A stretch of DNA of 64,000 nucleotides from Sphingomonas sp. LR60 (GTDB lineage Bacteria > Pseudomonadota > Alphaproteobacteria > Sphingomonadales > Sphingomonadaceae): assembly GCF_036855935.1 (NCBI RefSeq), contig NZ_JASPFK010000001.1, positions 2,110,501 through 2,174,500 of the forward strand. Direction: 5' to 3'. The notes below the pieces were generated by a model. The model saw nothing but the letters and a program-made list of their open reading frames with translations. It did no database searches and had not been told where the DNA came from. Each line of letters starts with the position of its first letter. Within the stretch, counting starts at the first letter, position 1. A program made the translations under genes and the position numbers. Shown piece by piece: positions 1 to 8,254 of this stretch.

Positions 1-111
1 CGCAGGCAGGGGCCCATGCCGCTATGGTATGGCGCACCGCTGAAACAGACAGGTCGCGCAGAAATGCACGACGCAGCTTTAGACCAGAATGACGAGGAGC
101 CGACTCACGTT

Positions 112-187
112 CGTCCTTGCGGGCACAGCGAAGCAATCCAGTGTCGGACCAGGGTGCCCTGGATTGCTTCGCTGCGCTCGCAATGAC
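112..187. repeat. Intergenic inverted repeat, family 2 (copy a)
   Basis: An imperfect inverted repeat whose arms read AGCGAAGCAATCCAG and CTGGATTGCTTCGCTGCGCT and which ends in CTCGCAATGACG. Related copies lie at 6457-6532 and 28159-28235. It sits in the roughly 310 bases upstream of the TonB receptor. Nothing else coding is supported in that stretch. Confidence 0.75.
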
Positions 188-259
188 GGCTACGGTTCGA
201 TGTTGTGTCATCGCACTCTATGCCCTTGCTTGTTCACAGGACGACGGCAAACACAAAGG

Positions 260-279
260 TTATTGATACTCACTCGCAC
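260..279 (+). promoter_or_regulatory. Possible Fur-box-like site upstream of the siderophore receptor
   Basis: The stretch TTGATACTCACTCGCA resembles the core of Fur boxes (TTGATAATCATTCGCA-like) and lies about 35 bases before the receptor start codon, where an iron repressor site would be expected. The match is imperfect and the assignment leans on the nature of the downstream gene. Confidence 0.3.
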
Positions 280-314
280 TGACGATAGAGCCCCGTTCGA
301 TCAAAGGGGTTTCC

Positions 315-2489
315 ATGTCCGTCCGTCATTCCAGCAGCTTCCTCACCCTCGCCGTCCTTCTCGCCGCCACGCCGGTGGTGGCGCAGCAGCGTAACGACAC
401 CACCACGCCCGACGACGTCATCGTCACCGGCCGCCAAGTGCCCGACCTCGCCAGCGCCGGAACGAAATCGGCGCTGCCGCTCGCCGAAACCGCGCAGTCG
501 ATCACCGTCGTCACCGGCGACCAGATCGAAGCCCTTGGCCTCCAGAACCTCAACCAGGCACTGCGCTTCGTCGCGGGCGTCACCCCCGAGACGCGCGGAG
601 CGAGCGCCGAGGTCTACGACCAGTTCAAGCTACGCGGCTTCGACGCGCCGGTGTTCCTCGACGGGCTCAAGCAATTCGGCAGCACCACCGGCTATGCGAT
701 TCCACAGGTAGACGTCTCGCGGCTGGCACGCTTCGAGGTGCTGAAGGGCCCGGCCTCGACGCTCTACGGCCAGTCGGGCCCCGGCGGGCTCGTCGCGCAA
801 TCGAGCAAGCTGCCGGTCGACCTCCCCCTCTACGGCTCGGTCGCGGGCACCTATGGCGAGTACAACCTCTACCGCGTCGATGCCGATGTCGGCGGCGCAG
901 CGGGAAGCGACGTGCTGTGGCGCATCTACGGCAGCGCCAACGGCAGCGACACGCAGCAGCGCTTCGCCAAGCGCGAGCGGCAAACCGTGTCCGGCGCGGT
1001 GACGATCGGCAACAATTCGCGTACGACCTTCACGTTGCTCGGCACCTATTCGCACGATCCGCACAACGGCGCCTATGGCGTCTTTCCCGCACTCGGCACG
1101 CTGATCGACAATCCCAACGGCAAGCTTTCGACCCGCTTCGATGGCGGCGAGGCGGGCAATCGCTACCAGCGCGAGCAGGCTGCGGGTACGTACATCTTCA
1201 CGCACGACTTCGGCGGCGGCTGGCGCTTCCGATCCTCGGGCCGATACCAGAACGTCACCGCACAGCTCGGGCTCGTCTATGTCAGCGGCGCGCCGGTGAC
1301 CGGCAGCACGCGCGTCTACAATCGCGCCAGCTATGCGACCGACGAGGAGCTGAACAACTGGACCTATGACAACCAGCTCGCCGGCACTGTCCGCACCGGG
1401 CCGATCACGCACCGGCTGTTGTTTGGCGTCGACCGGCAGGTAGCGCATTCGACGGAGGAGTATCAGTTCGGCGGCGCGACCCCGCTCGACGTCTACAATC
1501 CGGTTTACGGCACGATGGTGGTGCCGCGCACCCCGGCGCAGGTGCCGAACGGCTTCGGCAGGGCCACGATCGATGCGCGCCTGCGTCAGCAAGGCGTCTA
1601 CGCGCAGGATCAGATGGAGCTGGGCGCACTGCGCGTGACGATCGGCGGACGGCAGGATTGGGCCGATGGCAAGCAGATCACCTCTTCGGGCACCAGCGAG
1701 AAGAAGGACGACAAGTTCACGTGGCGCGCCGCCGCGCTCTACACCCTGCCCTTCGGCCTTGCGCCCTATGTCAGCTATTCGACGTCGTTCGAGCCGCAGA
1801 CGGCGACCGTGCGGCGCGACGATGGCTCGTTCGGGATCGCCGATCCGTCGTTCGGCAAGCAGATCGAGGCCGGCGCGAAGTTCAGCGTCCCCGGCACGCC
1901 GATCCTCCTGTCGGGCGCTTGGTTCCGCATCGACCAGACCAACGTCGTCACCTCGACTCCGGACTTCTCGATCTCGCGCCAGACGGGCGAGGTTCGCTCG
2001 ACCGGTGTCGAATTCGAAGGCAGCGCACCGCTCGGGCTCGGCTTCACCGCGCGCGCCGCGTACAGCCGCCAGCGCGTCCGCGTGACCAGCGATCCGCAGG
2101 ATCCGTCGCGGGTCGGGCGCGGACTGGAGACGGTCGGGCGCGGCGGTGCATCGCTGATCCTCGACTGGGCGCCGGAGCGTGGCACCTTCCACGGTCTCGC
2201 GCTGGGCGGCGCGGTGCGGCATGTCGACGAGGTCTATGCCGGCGTCTACACCCCGCCCGAGAACCCCGCAGCAGCGGCGCCGCTCAACAGCCCGTCCTAC
2301 ACCGTCTATGACGCCTGGGCGCGGTTCGATCTCGAGCGGCTCAGCCCGTCGCTCAAGGGGCTGAACGCGTCGGTCAACACCTCCAACCTCTTCGACAAGA
2401 CCTATATCACCTCGTGCTTCGCCAATTATGCGTGGTGCTGGTACGGCAACCGCCGCGTCGTGCAGGGAACGATCGCCTATCGTTTCTGA
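315..2489 (+). CDS. TonB-dependent siderophore receptor
   Basis: Outer-membrane beta-barrel that takes up a ferric siderophore using energy from TonB-ExbBD. The 724-residue product starts with a signal peptide (about residues 1-23, ending PVVA). A short DDVIVTGRQ segment typical of TonB-box regions follows, then the plug domain (about 45-165, with VLKGPASTLYGQSGPGG) and a long barrel ending in AYRF, the terminal Phe expected of barrel proteins. Length and architecture fit the TIGR01783-type siderophore receptors such as FhuA and FiuA relatives. The start is supported by an AAGGGG ribosome site. The ligand cannot be told from sequence. No siderophore biosynthesis gene is nearby, so it probably takes up a foreign siderophore (inference). 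Confidence 0.93.
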   Translation: MSVRHSSSFLTLAVLLAATPVVAQQRNDTTTPDDVIVTGRQVPDLASAGTKSALPLAETAQSITVVTGDQIEALGLQNLNQALRFVAGVTPETRGASAEVYDQFKLRGFDAPVFLDGLKQFGSTTGYAIPQVDVSRLARFEVLKGPASTLYGQSGPGGLVAQSSKLPVDLPLYGSVAGTYGEYNLYRVDADVGGAAGSDVLWRIYGSANGSDTQQRFAKRERQTVSGAVTIGNNSRTTFTLLGTYSHDPHNGAYGVFPALGTLIDNPNGKLSTRFDGGEAGNRYQREQAAGTYIFTHDFGGGWRFRSSGRYQNVTAQLGLVYVSGAPVTGSTRVYNRASYATDEELNNWTYDNQLAGTVRTGPITHRLLFGVDRQVAHSTEEYQFGGATPLDVYNPVYGTMVVPRTPAQVPNGFGRATIDARLRQQGVYAQDQMELGALRVTIGGRQDWADGKQITSSGTSEKKDDKFTWRAAALYTLPFGLAPYVSYSTSFEPQTATVRRDDGSFGIADPSFGKQIEAGAKFSVPGTPILLSGAWFRIDQTNVVTSTPDFSISRQTGEVRSTGVEFEGSAPLGLGFTARAAYSRQRVRVTSDPQDPSRVGRGLETVGRGGASLILDWAPERGTFHGLALGGAVRHVDEVYAGVYTPPENPAAAAPLNSPSYTVYDAWARFDLERLSPSLKGLNASVNTSNLFDKTYITSCFANYAWCWYGNRRVVQGTIAYRF

Positions 2490-2510
2490 TCGCGATCAAC
2501 GCGATACCCG

Positions 2511-2535
2511 TGAACCTCTGATCGTCCCGCCCGTT
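2511..2535 (+). promoter_or_regulatory. Candidate general-stress (EcfG-type) promoter
   Basis: TGAAC, 16 bases, then CGTT. This is one mismatch from the alphaproteobacterial EcfG consensus GGAAC-N16/17-CGTT and lies just before an exported SDR of a stress-associated kind. It is a pattern match only. Confidence 0.35.
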
Positions 2536-2563
2536 CGCGCCCGGATACCGGGAGAGTTGCGAC

Positions 2564-3562
2564 ATGGACGATCAGGGCACGACGCGCCGTTCCATTCTGG
2601 GCGGCGCCGCAGCGGCAGGGCTGGCTTTCGGCGGCACGGATACCGCAGCCGCACAGACTTCCGCCTCGGGCACCCCAGCCGTACCCTTGCGCGATCCGCG
2701 GACCAAGTACACCAGCCAGCCTTTCCCCGAGCAACGCCAGCCATGGCCCGCGCTGCAGGGTAAGATGACCCCGCGCCCCGACAGCGGCGAGACCAGCTAC
2801 CGTGGCTCGGGCCGGCTGACCGGACGCAAGGCGCTGGTGACCGGCGGTGACAGCGGAATCGGCCGCGCCGCCGCGATCGCCTTCGCGCGCGAGGGCGCGG
2901 ATGTCGCGATCAATTACTATCCGACCGAAGAGCCCGACGCGCGCGAAGTAAAGGCGTTGATCGAACAGGCGGGACGCAAGGCGGTGCTGCTCCCCGCCGA
3001 CATCCGTACCGAGAATGCCTGCACCAAGCTGGTCGCCGATGCGGTGCGTCAGCTCGGCGGCCTCGACCTGCTCGTCAACAACGCCGCCTATCAGCAGAGC
3101 AAGGCCGACATCTCGGAAATCACCGACGAGCAGATGGTGCGTACGTTCGAGACGAACATCTTCGCGATGTTCCGGATTGCCAAGGCGGCGATCCCGTCGA
3201 TGCCGCCGGGGTCGGTCATCATCAACACCGGCTCGGTCAACAGCTACGATCCCGGCGAGGAATTGCTCGATTACGCCAGCACCAAGGGCGCGATCCTGAT
3301 CTTCACCAAGGGGCTGGCCAAGCAACTCGCCAAGAAGGGCATTCGCGTCAACATGGTCGCACCCGGCCCGATCTGGACGCCGTTGCAGGTGGCAGGCGGA
3401 CAATTGCCCGGCACGATGGGCGAGTTCGGGCAGGACACCCCGATGGGCCGCGCCGGCCAGCCTGCCGAACTCGGACCGCTCTACGTTGCGCTGGCGGAAG
3501 ACGGGACGAGCTTCTCGACCGGCACCGCCGTCGGCGCGCACGGCGGCAAGGGTAGTCCGTAA
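2564..3562 (+). CDS. Tat-exported SDR family oxidoreductase (YghA-like)
   Basis: A 332-residue short-chain dehydrogenase/reductase. The N-terminus carries a twin-arginine motif (TTRRSILGG, about residue 7) and a hydrophobic Ala-rich stretch, so folded export to the periplasm is likely. The NAD(P) glycine motif TGGDSGIG lies at about residue 93. NNAAY follows, and the catalytic Tyr and Lys are in YASTK (about 237-241). The roughly 70-residue extension before the Rossmann fold and the overall length match the YghA/general stress protein 39 group. A GGAGAG ribosome site precedes the ATG. Substrate is unknown. It precedes a run of genes that look stress-related. Confidence 0.88.
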   Translation: MDDQGTTRRSILGGAAAAGLAFGGTDTAAAQTSASGTPAVPLRDPRTKYTSQPFPEQRQPWPALQGKMTPRPDSGETSYRGSGRLTGRKALVTGGDSGIGRAAAIAFAREGADVAINYYPTEEPDAREVKALIEQAGRKAVLLPADIRTENACTKLVADAVRQLGGLDLLVNNAAYQQSKADISEITDEQMVRTFETNIFAMFRIAKAAIPSMPPGSVIINTGSVNSYDPGEELLDYASTKGAILIFTKGLAKQLAKKGIRVNMVAPGPIWTPLQVAGGQLPGTMGEFGQDTPMGRAGQPAELGPLYVALAEDGTSFSTGTAVGAHGGKGSP

Positions 3563-3609
3563 GCCGTAACCACCACCCGCCGCCACTCCCCCGTCGTCAT
3601 TCCCGCCCT

Positions 3610-3708
3610 TCGTCATTCCCGCGAAGGCGGGAATCCAGACGCGCAGGTCCGTCAATAGAAGCGCGTACCTCAGAGGTTCTGGATCCCCGCCTTCGCGGGG
3701 ATGACGAA
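3610..3708. repeat. Intergenic inverted repeat, family 1 (copy a)
   Basis: About 100 bases with arms CGTCATTCCCGCGAAGGCGG and CCGCCTTCGCGGGGATGACG around a variable core with AGACGCGCAGGT and AGGTTCTGGAT. A truncated copy of the left end precedes it at about 3592-3606. Other copies are at 5545, 14532, 35297, 35513 and 60891. Confidence 0.85.
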
Positions 3709-3770
3709 AGGTGCGCGCTCAACAGCAAACGCCAACCACACTGACCCAGATCAAAGCACTGTTTTTCCAC

Positions 3771-3797
3771 GGAACGCCGCTCCCCGACCGGCCATTG
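3771..3797 (+). promoter_or_regulatory. Weak EcfG-like promoter candidate
   Basis: GGAAC followed after 16-17 bases by CCATTG, a degenerate match to GGAAC-N16/17-CGTT. It lies about 50 bases before the SRPBCC gene. The -35 element is perfect and the -10 is poor. Confidence 0.25.
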
Positions 3798-3822
3798 ACG
3801 GCACGACAGGAAAGGAGCCGCC

Positions 3823-4350
3823 ATGGCAGATGACGCCCCGCTCGCCGCCGCCAAACACGACAAGCCGACCGCGCTTGCCGCCCGTGCCGTCACGATCAAC
3901 CAGCCGGTCGAGGAGGTCTACTCCCGCTTCCGCGACTTCGCCGCATGGCCCGCGTTCATGGAGAATGTCGTCCGCATCGACGTGCATGACGAACGCCGCT
4001 CGCATTGGGTGGTGAAGGCGCCCGGCGGCAGCAACGTCGAATGGGATGCGCGGATTACCGAGGAAGTGCCGGGCAAGTTGCTCGTGTGGGAAAGCGAGCC
4101 CGGTGCCGAAATCCCCAACCGCAGCCGCGTCGAATTCCGCGATGCCGGGGCGCGTGGCACAGTGGTCATCGCGACGATCGACTATGACCCGCCCGCCGGT
4201 GTCATCGGCAAGGTGATCGCCAAGATGTTCCAGCGCGAGCCCGCGATTCAGGCGCGTCGTGACCTGCGCCGTTTCAAGCAACTGCTGGAAACCGGCGAGA
4301 TCGCTACCCCCGCCATGAACGCCAAGCAATTCGAGGAGATGGGGCTGTGA
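3823..4350 (+). CDS. SRPBCC family protein (polyketide cyclase/dehydrase type)
   Basis: A 175-residue cytosolic protein with the START/Bet v 1-like ligand-pocket fold, recognised from the order [37 protein letters not shown] and a C-terminal helix with [13 protein letters not shown]. Proteins of this COG5637-like group are often induced by stress and usually have no known ligand. A strong AAAGGAG site precedes the ATG. Its stop codon overlaps the GTG start of the alcohol dehydrogenase by four bases, so the two are translationally coupled. Confidence 0.85.
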   Translation: MADDAPLAAAKHDKPTALAARAVTINQPVEEVYSRFRDFAAWPAFMENVVRIDVHDERRSHWVVKAPGGSNVEWDARITEEVPGKLLVWESEPGAEIPNRSRVEFRDAGARGTVVIATIDYDPPAGVIGKVIAKMFQREPAIQARRDLRRFKQLLETGEIATPAMNAKQFEEMGL

Positions 4351-5522
4351 AAGCGATCGCCTGGCACGGCAAGCATGATGTCCGCGTCGATACCGTCGAC
4401 GATCCCGGCATCGTCAACCCGCGCGACTGTATCATCAAGGTGACCTCGACCGCGATCTGCGGCTCGGACCTCCACCTCTACGATGGCTATATCCCGACCA
4501 TGCAGTCGGGCGATATCCTTGGCCACGAATTCATGGGCGAGGTAGTCGAGGTCGGCGCGAAATCGACGCTCAAGAAAGGCCAACGCGTCGTCGTGCCGTT
4601 CACGATTTCGTGCGGCAGCTGCTATCATTGCACCAAGCAGCAATTCTCTGCCTGCGACAACGGCCTGCCCGCCGACAATCAGGATATTGCGCAGGAACTG
4701 TACGGACAGCCGATGGCCGGTTTGTTCGGCTACAGCCACATGACCGGCGGCTATGCCGGCGGCCAGGCCGAGTACGTCCGCGTCCCGTTCAGCGACGTCG
4801 GCCCGATCGTCATTCCCGACGGGGTCGAGGACGACAAGGTGCTGTTCCTCTCCGACATCCTGCCGACCGGCTGGATGGCGGCGGAGAATGCCGACATCGA
4901 ACCCGGCGACACCGTTGCGGTATGGGGCTGCGGCCCGGTCGGGCTTTTTGCGATCCAGTCGGCGTTCCTGATGGGCGCGGAGCGCGTGATCGCGATCGAT
5001 CACTTCCCCAACCGGCTCAAGCTGGCCGCAAAGTTCGGCGCGGAGACGATCAACTTCGAGGAAAGCGCGGTCTACGAGGCGCTGATGGTGATGACCGGCG
5101 GGATCGGCCCCGATGCCGTGATCGACAGCGTCGGGCTGGAGGCGCACGGCTTCTTCGTCGACAACGTGCTCGACCAGATCAAGGTCTCGACCTTCACCGG
5201 CACCGACCGGGCGCACGCCAATCGTCAGGCGATCATCGCGTGCCGCAAGGGCGGGCGGGTGTCGATGCCGGCGGTCTATGGCGGGTTCGTCGACAAATGG
5301 CCGCTCGGCGCGTTCATGGAAAAGGGGCTGACGCTCAAGACCGGGCAGACCCACGTCCAGCGCTACCTCCCTGCGCTGCTGACCGCGATCCTCGAGGAGA
5401 AGATCGACACCACCTTCCTGATCTCGCACCGCATGCCGCTGGAACAGGGCCCGGAGGGCTATCGCATGTTCCATGACGAACAGAACGAAGTGACGAAGAT
5501 CGTTTTGAAGCCGGGGATGTAA
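4347..5522 (+). CDS. Zinc-dependent alcohol dehydrogenase (glutathione-independent formaldehyde dehydrogenase-like)
   Basis: A 391-residue medium-chain dehydrogenase. It has the catalytic-zinc Cys in [12 protein letters not shown] (about residue 38), [12 protein letters not shown], a structural-zinc Cys cluster [17 protein letters not shown] (about 90-106) and an NAD-binding Rossmann motif [11 protein letters not shown] (about 192). The length and HLYDGYIP context resemble the FdhA/threonine dehydrogenase branch that oxidises alcohols or aldehydes. It starts with GTG inside the end of the SRPBCC gene (GTGA overlap), with GGAGATGGGG as ribosome site. The true substrate is not evident. Confidence 0.87.
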   Translation: MKAIAWHGKHDVRVDTVDDPGIVNPRDCIIKVTSTAICGSDLHLYDGYIPTMQSGDILGHEFMGEVVEVGAKSTLKKGQRVVVPFTISCGSCYHCTKQQFSACDNGLPADNQDIAQELYGQPMAGLFGYSHMTGGYAGGQAEYVRVPFSDVGPIVIPDGVEDDKVLFLSDILPTGWMAAENADIEPGDTVAVWGCGPVGLFAIQSAFLMGAERVIAIDHFPNRLKLAAKFGAETINFEESAVYEALMVMTGGIGPDAVIDSVGLEAHGFFVDNVLDQIKVSTFTGTDRAHANRQAIIACRKGGRVSMPAVYGGFVDKWPLGAFMEKGLTLKTGQTHVQRYLPALLTAILEEKIDTTFLISHRMPLEQGPEGYRMFHDEQNEVTKIVLKPGM

Positions 5523-5544
5523 GCTCCCCCAATTCCAACCCCAT

Positions 5545-5638
5545 CGTCATTCCCGCGGACGCGGGAATCCAGACGCGCAGGTCCACGCAAGGTCGCAGCG
5601 TCAGAGGTTCTGGATCCCCGCCTCCGCGGGGATGACGG
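5545..5638. repeat. Intergenic inverted repeat, family 1 (copy b)
   Basis: Same arms and core as the copy at 3610 (CGTCATTCCCGCGGACGCGG at the left, GCCTCCGCGGGGATGACGG at the right). It lies between the alcohol dehydrogenase and the following SDR, filling most of the 135-base gap. Confidence 0.85.
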
Positions 5639-5657
5639 TTCTTATCAGGAGAGACCC

Positions 5658-6473
5658 ATGCCCAACAAGTTCGCGATCATCACCGGCGCCTCGACCGGCA
5701 TCGGCTTCGAACTCGCCACGCTGGCGGCGAAGGACGGCTACGACATCCTCGTCGTCGCCGACGAGCCGTTGATCGACGCCGCCGCCGCCGATTTCAAACA
5801 GTTCGGTACGCAGGTCAGCTCGGTCGAGGCCGATTTGTCGACCATCGACGGCGTCGACCGGCTGCTCGCCGCCGCCGAGGGACGCCCGATCGATCTGCTC
5901 TGCGCCAACGCCGGCAAGGGATTGGGGCGCGCGTTCCTCGATCAGGACGTCGCCGACTGGCGGCGCGTCGTCGACACCAACATCACCGGCACGCTCTATC
6001 TGCTCCAGAAGGTGCTGCGGCAGATGACCGAGCGGCATCAGGGCAAGGTGCTAGTCACCGGTTCGATCGCCGGGTTCATTCCCGGCTCCTTTCAGGCGGT
6101 CTACAACGGCACCAAGGCATTCGTGGACTCGTTCACCGATGCGCTGCGTGACGAGTTGAAGGATCATGAGGGGATCACGCTGACGACGCTGATGCCCGGC
6201 CCGGTCGAGACCGAATTCTTCGACCGCGCCGACATGATGGACACCGAAGTCGGCACGTCGGACAGCAAGTCCGATCCCGCGAAGGTCGCGCAGGACGGCT
6301 GGCACGCATTGATGGCGGGCAAGCATTCGATCGTCTCGGGCTGGAAGAACAAGCTGCAGGTCGCCGCCGCGCACATTCTGCCGCCCGAGGTCACTGCGCA
6401 CCAGCATCGCAACATGGCCGAGCCGGGCACCGCGAAGAAGAAATTGCACCCTGCACCGTCATTGCGAGCGTAG
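5658..6473 (+). CDS. SDR family NAD(P)-dependent oxidoreductase
   Basis: A 271-residue classical short-chain dehydrogenase with GASTGIG at residues 9-15, the CANAGKG loop, catalytic Ser in TGSIAG and Tyr/Lys in YNGTK. A helical tail of about 60 residues follows the fold. AGGAGA precedes the ATG. No Tat motif is present, so it is cytosolic, unlike the SDR at 2.6 kb. The last eight residues and the TAG stop lie inside a family-2 repeat, so the natural C-terminus may have been altered by the repeat. Substrate is unknown. It sits just after a stress-type block. Confidence 0.85.
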   Translation: MPNKFAIITGASTGIGFELATLAAKDGYDILVVADEPLIDAAAADFKQFGTQVSSVEADLSTIDGVDRLLAAAEGRPIDLLCANAGKGLGRAFLDQDVADWRRVVDTNITGTLYLLQKVLRQMTERHQGKVLVTGSIAGFIPGSFQAVYNGTKAFVDSFTDALRDELKDHEGITLTTLMPGPVETEFFDRADMMDTEVGTSDSKSDPAKVAQDGWHALMAGKHSIVSGWKNKLQVAAAHILPPEVTAHQHRNMAEPGTAKKKLHPAPSLRA

Positions 6474-6532
6474 CGAAGCAATCCAGTGTTCCGCGCGCTG
6501 CCCTGGATTGCGTCGCTACGCTCGCAATGACG
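6457..6532. repeat. Intergenic inverted repeat, family 2 (copy b)
   Basis: Arms CGTCATTGCGAGCGTAGCGA and TCGCTACGCTCGCAATGACG flank a CAATCCAG/CTGGATTG inner stem. The left arm supplies the last codons and the stop of the preceding SDR. Confidence 0.85.
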
Positions 6533-6552
6533 AAGTGCATTCCGTCGCCTTC

Positions 6553-7938
6553 CTAATCCCCCGCAAACGTCCACCCAGAAATCGCCCGCTCGCGCTCGTT
6601 GAGCAACAACGCCCGGCCGGCTGGTGGCGCTGACCGCTGCGGGCACGCCGGGCGGTGGCACGCCCGGCACCCCAGCCCGACCGGCGTCGCCGCGCCGGTC
6701 AGGTCGAGCCCACGCGCCGCCGCCAGCGTCCCTGCCACGTCCGCCGGCACCCCCAGCGCGATTGCGAACCCGCTCTCCACCCGGTTCGCCCCCGCCCCGA
6801 CCGCCGCGCCGGTCACCGCCACCGCCAACGTGAACCAGCGCGCACCGTCCTCCAGCTCCAGCAACTGCGGCACGATGCTCGCCGGCCGCTCGAACGCATG
6901 GTGGACACGCCACAACGGGCACTGCGTCTCTCCCGCGAGCAGCGGCGTGTTGCTCGCTCCCGCAAACCGCTTCGACACTTGCCCGGCGCGATCGACGCGC
7001 AGCAGGAAGAACGGCAGCCCGCGCGCACCGACACGCTGCAACGTCGTCAGCCGGTGAGCGACCTGCTCCAGCCCCGCACCGAAGCGCCGCTGCAACAGCT
7101 CCAGATCATAACCGCTCGCCTCGCACGCGCGCAGGAATCGCGCGTACGGCATCATCACCGCCGCCGCGAAATAGCCCGACAGGTGCCGCCGAAACAAGCG
7201 CTCCGCCACCCGGTCGAGCGACGCGCCGCGCACCAGCGCGTCGATCTCCGCTCGCGCCTCGATCAGCCCGCATTGCGAGGCCAGCGCGAAGGTCCGCGAC
7301 CACGGCGCAAGCCGTTCCGCCAATTGCACCTGCCGTGCATGAAGATCGACGCGGACGAGATGATCTGGCAGCGCCTCGACCGGCAGGATGCGGATCGCGA
7401 GTCCGTGCCGAACGCGCAGCCGCTCGACCAATGCGCCATACAGGTCCGCGCCGACCAAGCGCAGTTCGTCGGCGATCGTCTCGGCAGCGGCATCGAGGTC
7501 AGGGAAGTGGTTGCGCCAGCGTTCGATCTCGCGCCGCACCGTCACCGCCGGATCGTCGAACACCGGTGCCACCGCGCCGCCCGTTCCGCGGTCGAACGCG
7601 CGCGCGAACGCCTCCACTCCGCCGGGCGCGGCGGCAAGCCATTCCTCCACCTCGCTGCGATCGACTTCCAGATCGGCGAACAGCGGGTCGGCCAGCCGTC
7701 GCCGGATCGCCTCCGCGCCGCCGCCCGGTTCACCCGCGACCAGCACGCGCGGATCGAAGTCGAAGCGGTCAGCAAGCGTCACCAGCAACCCCGCCGGCAC
7801 CGCCCGCTGATTGCGTTCGATCAGGTTGAGATAGCTGGGCGAGATGCCGAGCATCTCCGCCATTGCGGCCTGCGTCAGGCCATGGCGTCGTCGCAGCCGC
7901 CGCACCGCATGACCCGCCAACAGCTTGTCCCGGCCCAC
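6553..7938 (-). CDS. Short-chain fatty acyl transcriptional regulator (ScfR/RamB family)
   Basis: A 461-residue regulator. Residues about 8-62 form an XRE-type helix-turn-helix (LTQAAMAEMLGISPSYLNLI). A central DUF955/ImmA-IrrE-like region follows (about 160-290). The C-terminal domain ends with the Cys cluster GCRACHRPACPQRS, which could bind metal. This is the layout of RamB/PrpC-type regulators that sense acyl-CoA metabolism and control the glyoxylate shunt. It is divergent from the isocitrate lyase gene, the arrangement expected for a regulator of aceA. The start is GTG with an AGGAGGGG site. A perfect palindrome overlaps its leader, so it probably also represses itself. Confidence 0.85.
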   Translation of the reverse strand: MGRDKLLAGHAVRRLRRRHGLTQAAMAEMLGISPSYLNLIERNQRAVPAGLLVTLADRFDFDPRVLVAGEPGGGAEAIRRRLADPLFADLEVDRSEVEEWLAAAPGGVEAFARAFDRGTGGAVAPVFDDPAVTVRREIERWRNHFPDLDAAAETIADELRLVGADLYGALVERLRVRHGLAIRILPVEALPDHLVRVDLHARQVQLAERLAPWSRTFALASQCGLIEARAEIDALVRGASLDRVAERLFRRHLSGYFAAAVMMPYARFLRACEASGYDLELLQRRFGAGLEQVAHRLTTLQRVGARGLPFFLLRVDRAGQVSKRFAGASNTPLLAGETQCPLWRVHHAFERPASIVPQLLELEDGARWFTLAVAVTGAAVGAGANRVESGFAIALGVPADVAGTLAAARGLDLTGAATPVGLGCRACHRPACPQRSAPPAGRALLLNERERAISGWTFAGD

Positions 7939-7948
7939 CGGCCCCTCC

Positions 7949-7964
7949 TGTAAATTCCTTTACA
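7949..7964. promoter_or_regulatory. Perfect palindrome TGTAAA-N4-TTTACA, probable operator of the ScfR-type regulator
   Basis: TGTAAATTCCTTTACA is a perfect 6-4-6 inverted repeat. It is 10 bases upstream of the regulator start codon and about 120 bases upstream of the aceA-linked small ORF, so it can serve both divergent promoters. The assignment to the regulator rests on position. Confidence 0.6.
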
Positions 7965-8085
7965 ACATGACGACACATAGCTTCGCCGGACGGACGATGC
8001 GACACGAATTCGGTGTCAATTGCTGACGACGCGCACCGCATCCACCGTACGATGCTCCTGACACCAGATGGAAGGAGCGATCATC

Positions 8086-8244
8086 ATGCCGCACATCGAA
8101 CCACAGCGCAGCCGCGCGGTCTTCTCGACCGAGGACTTCGGCCTAATGAAGGAGGCGGTCGCGCATTACGTCCGCCAGATCGCCGACGATCCGCGCTCGT
8201 CCAAATTCTCCAACCTGTACCACCGCCTCGGGCGGCTCGGCTGA
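8086..8244 (+). CDS. Small 52-aa protein translationally linked to isocitrate lyase
   Basis: A 52-residue ORF (MPHIEPQRSRAVFSTEDFGL at the N-terminus, ending NLYHRLGRLG) preceded by a GAAGGAG site. It ends 10 bases before the isocitrate lyase ATG, with the second gene's GAGGAT site overlapping its end. It is soluble, basic and probably helical, with no export signal or cysteines. I do not recognise a family. A small adaptor or accessory role to AceA or to its regulator is only a guess from linkage. Confidence 0.65.
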   Translation: MPHIEPQRSRAVFSTEDFGLMKEAVAHYVRQIADDPRSSKFSNLYHRLGRLG

Positions 8245-8254
8245 GAGGATCGAC

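Noticed and set aside
630..2222. 530-codon antisense open frame over the TonB receptor
   Set aside because: It is a high-GC shadow frame of a clear receptor gene and has no family features.
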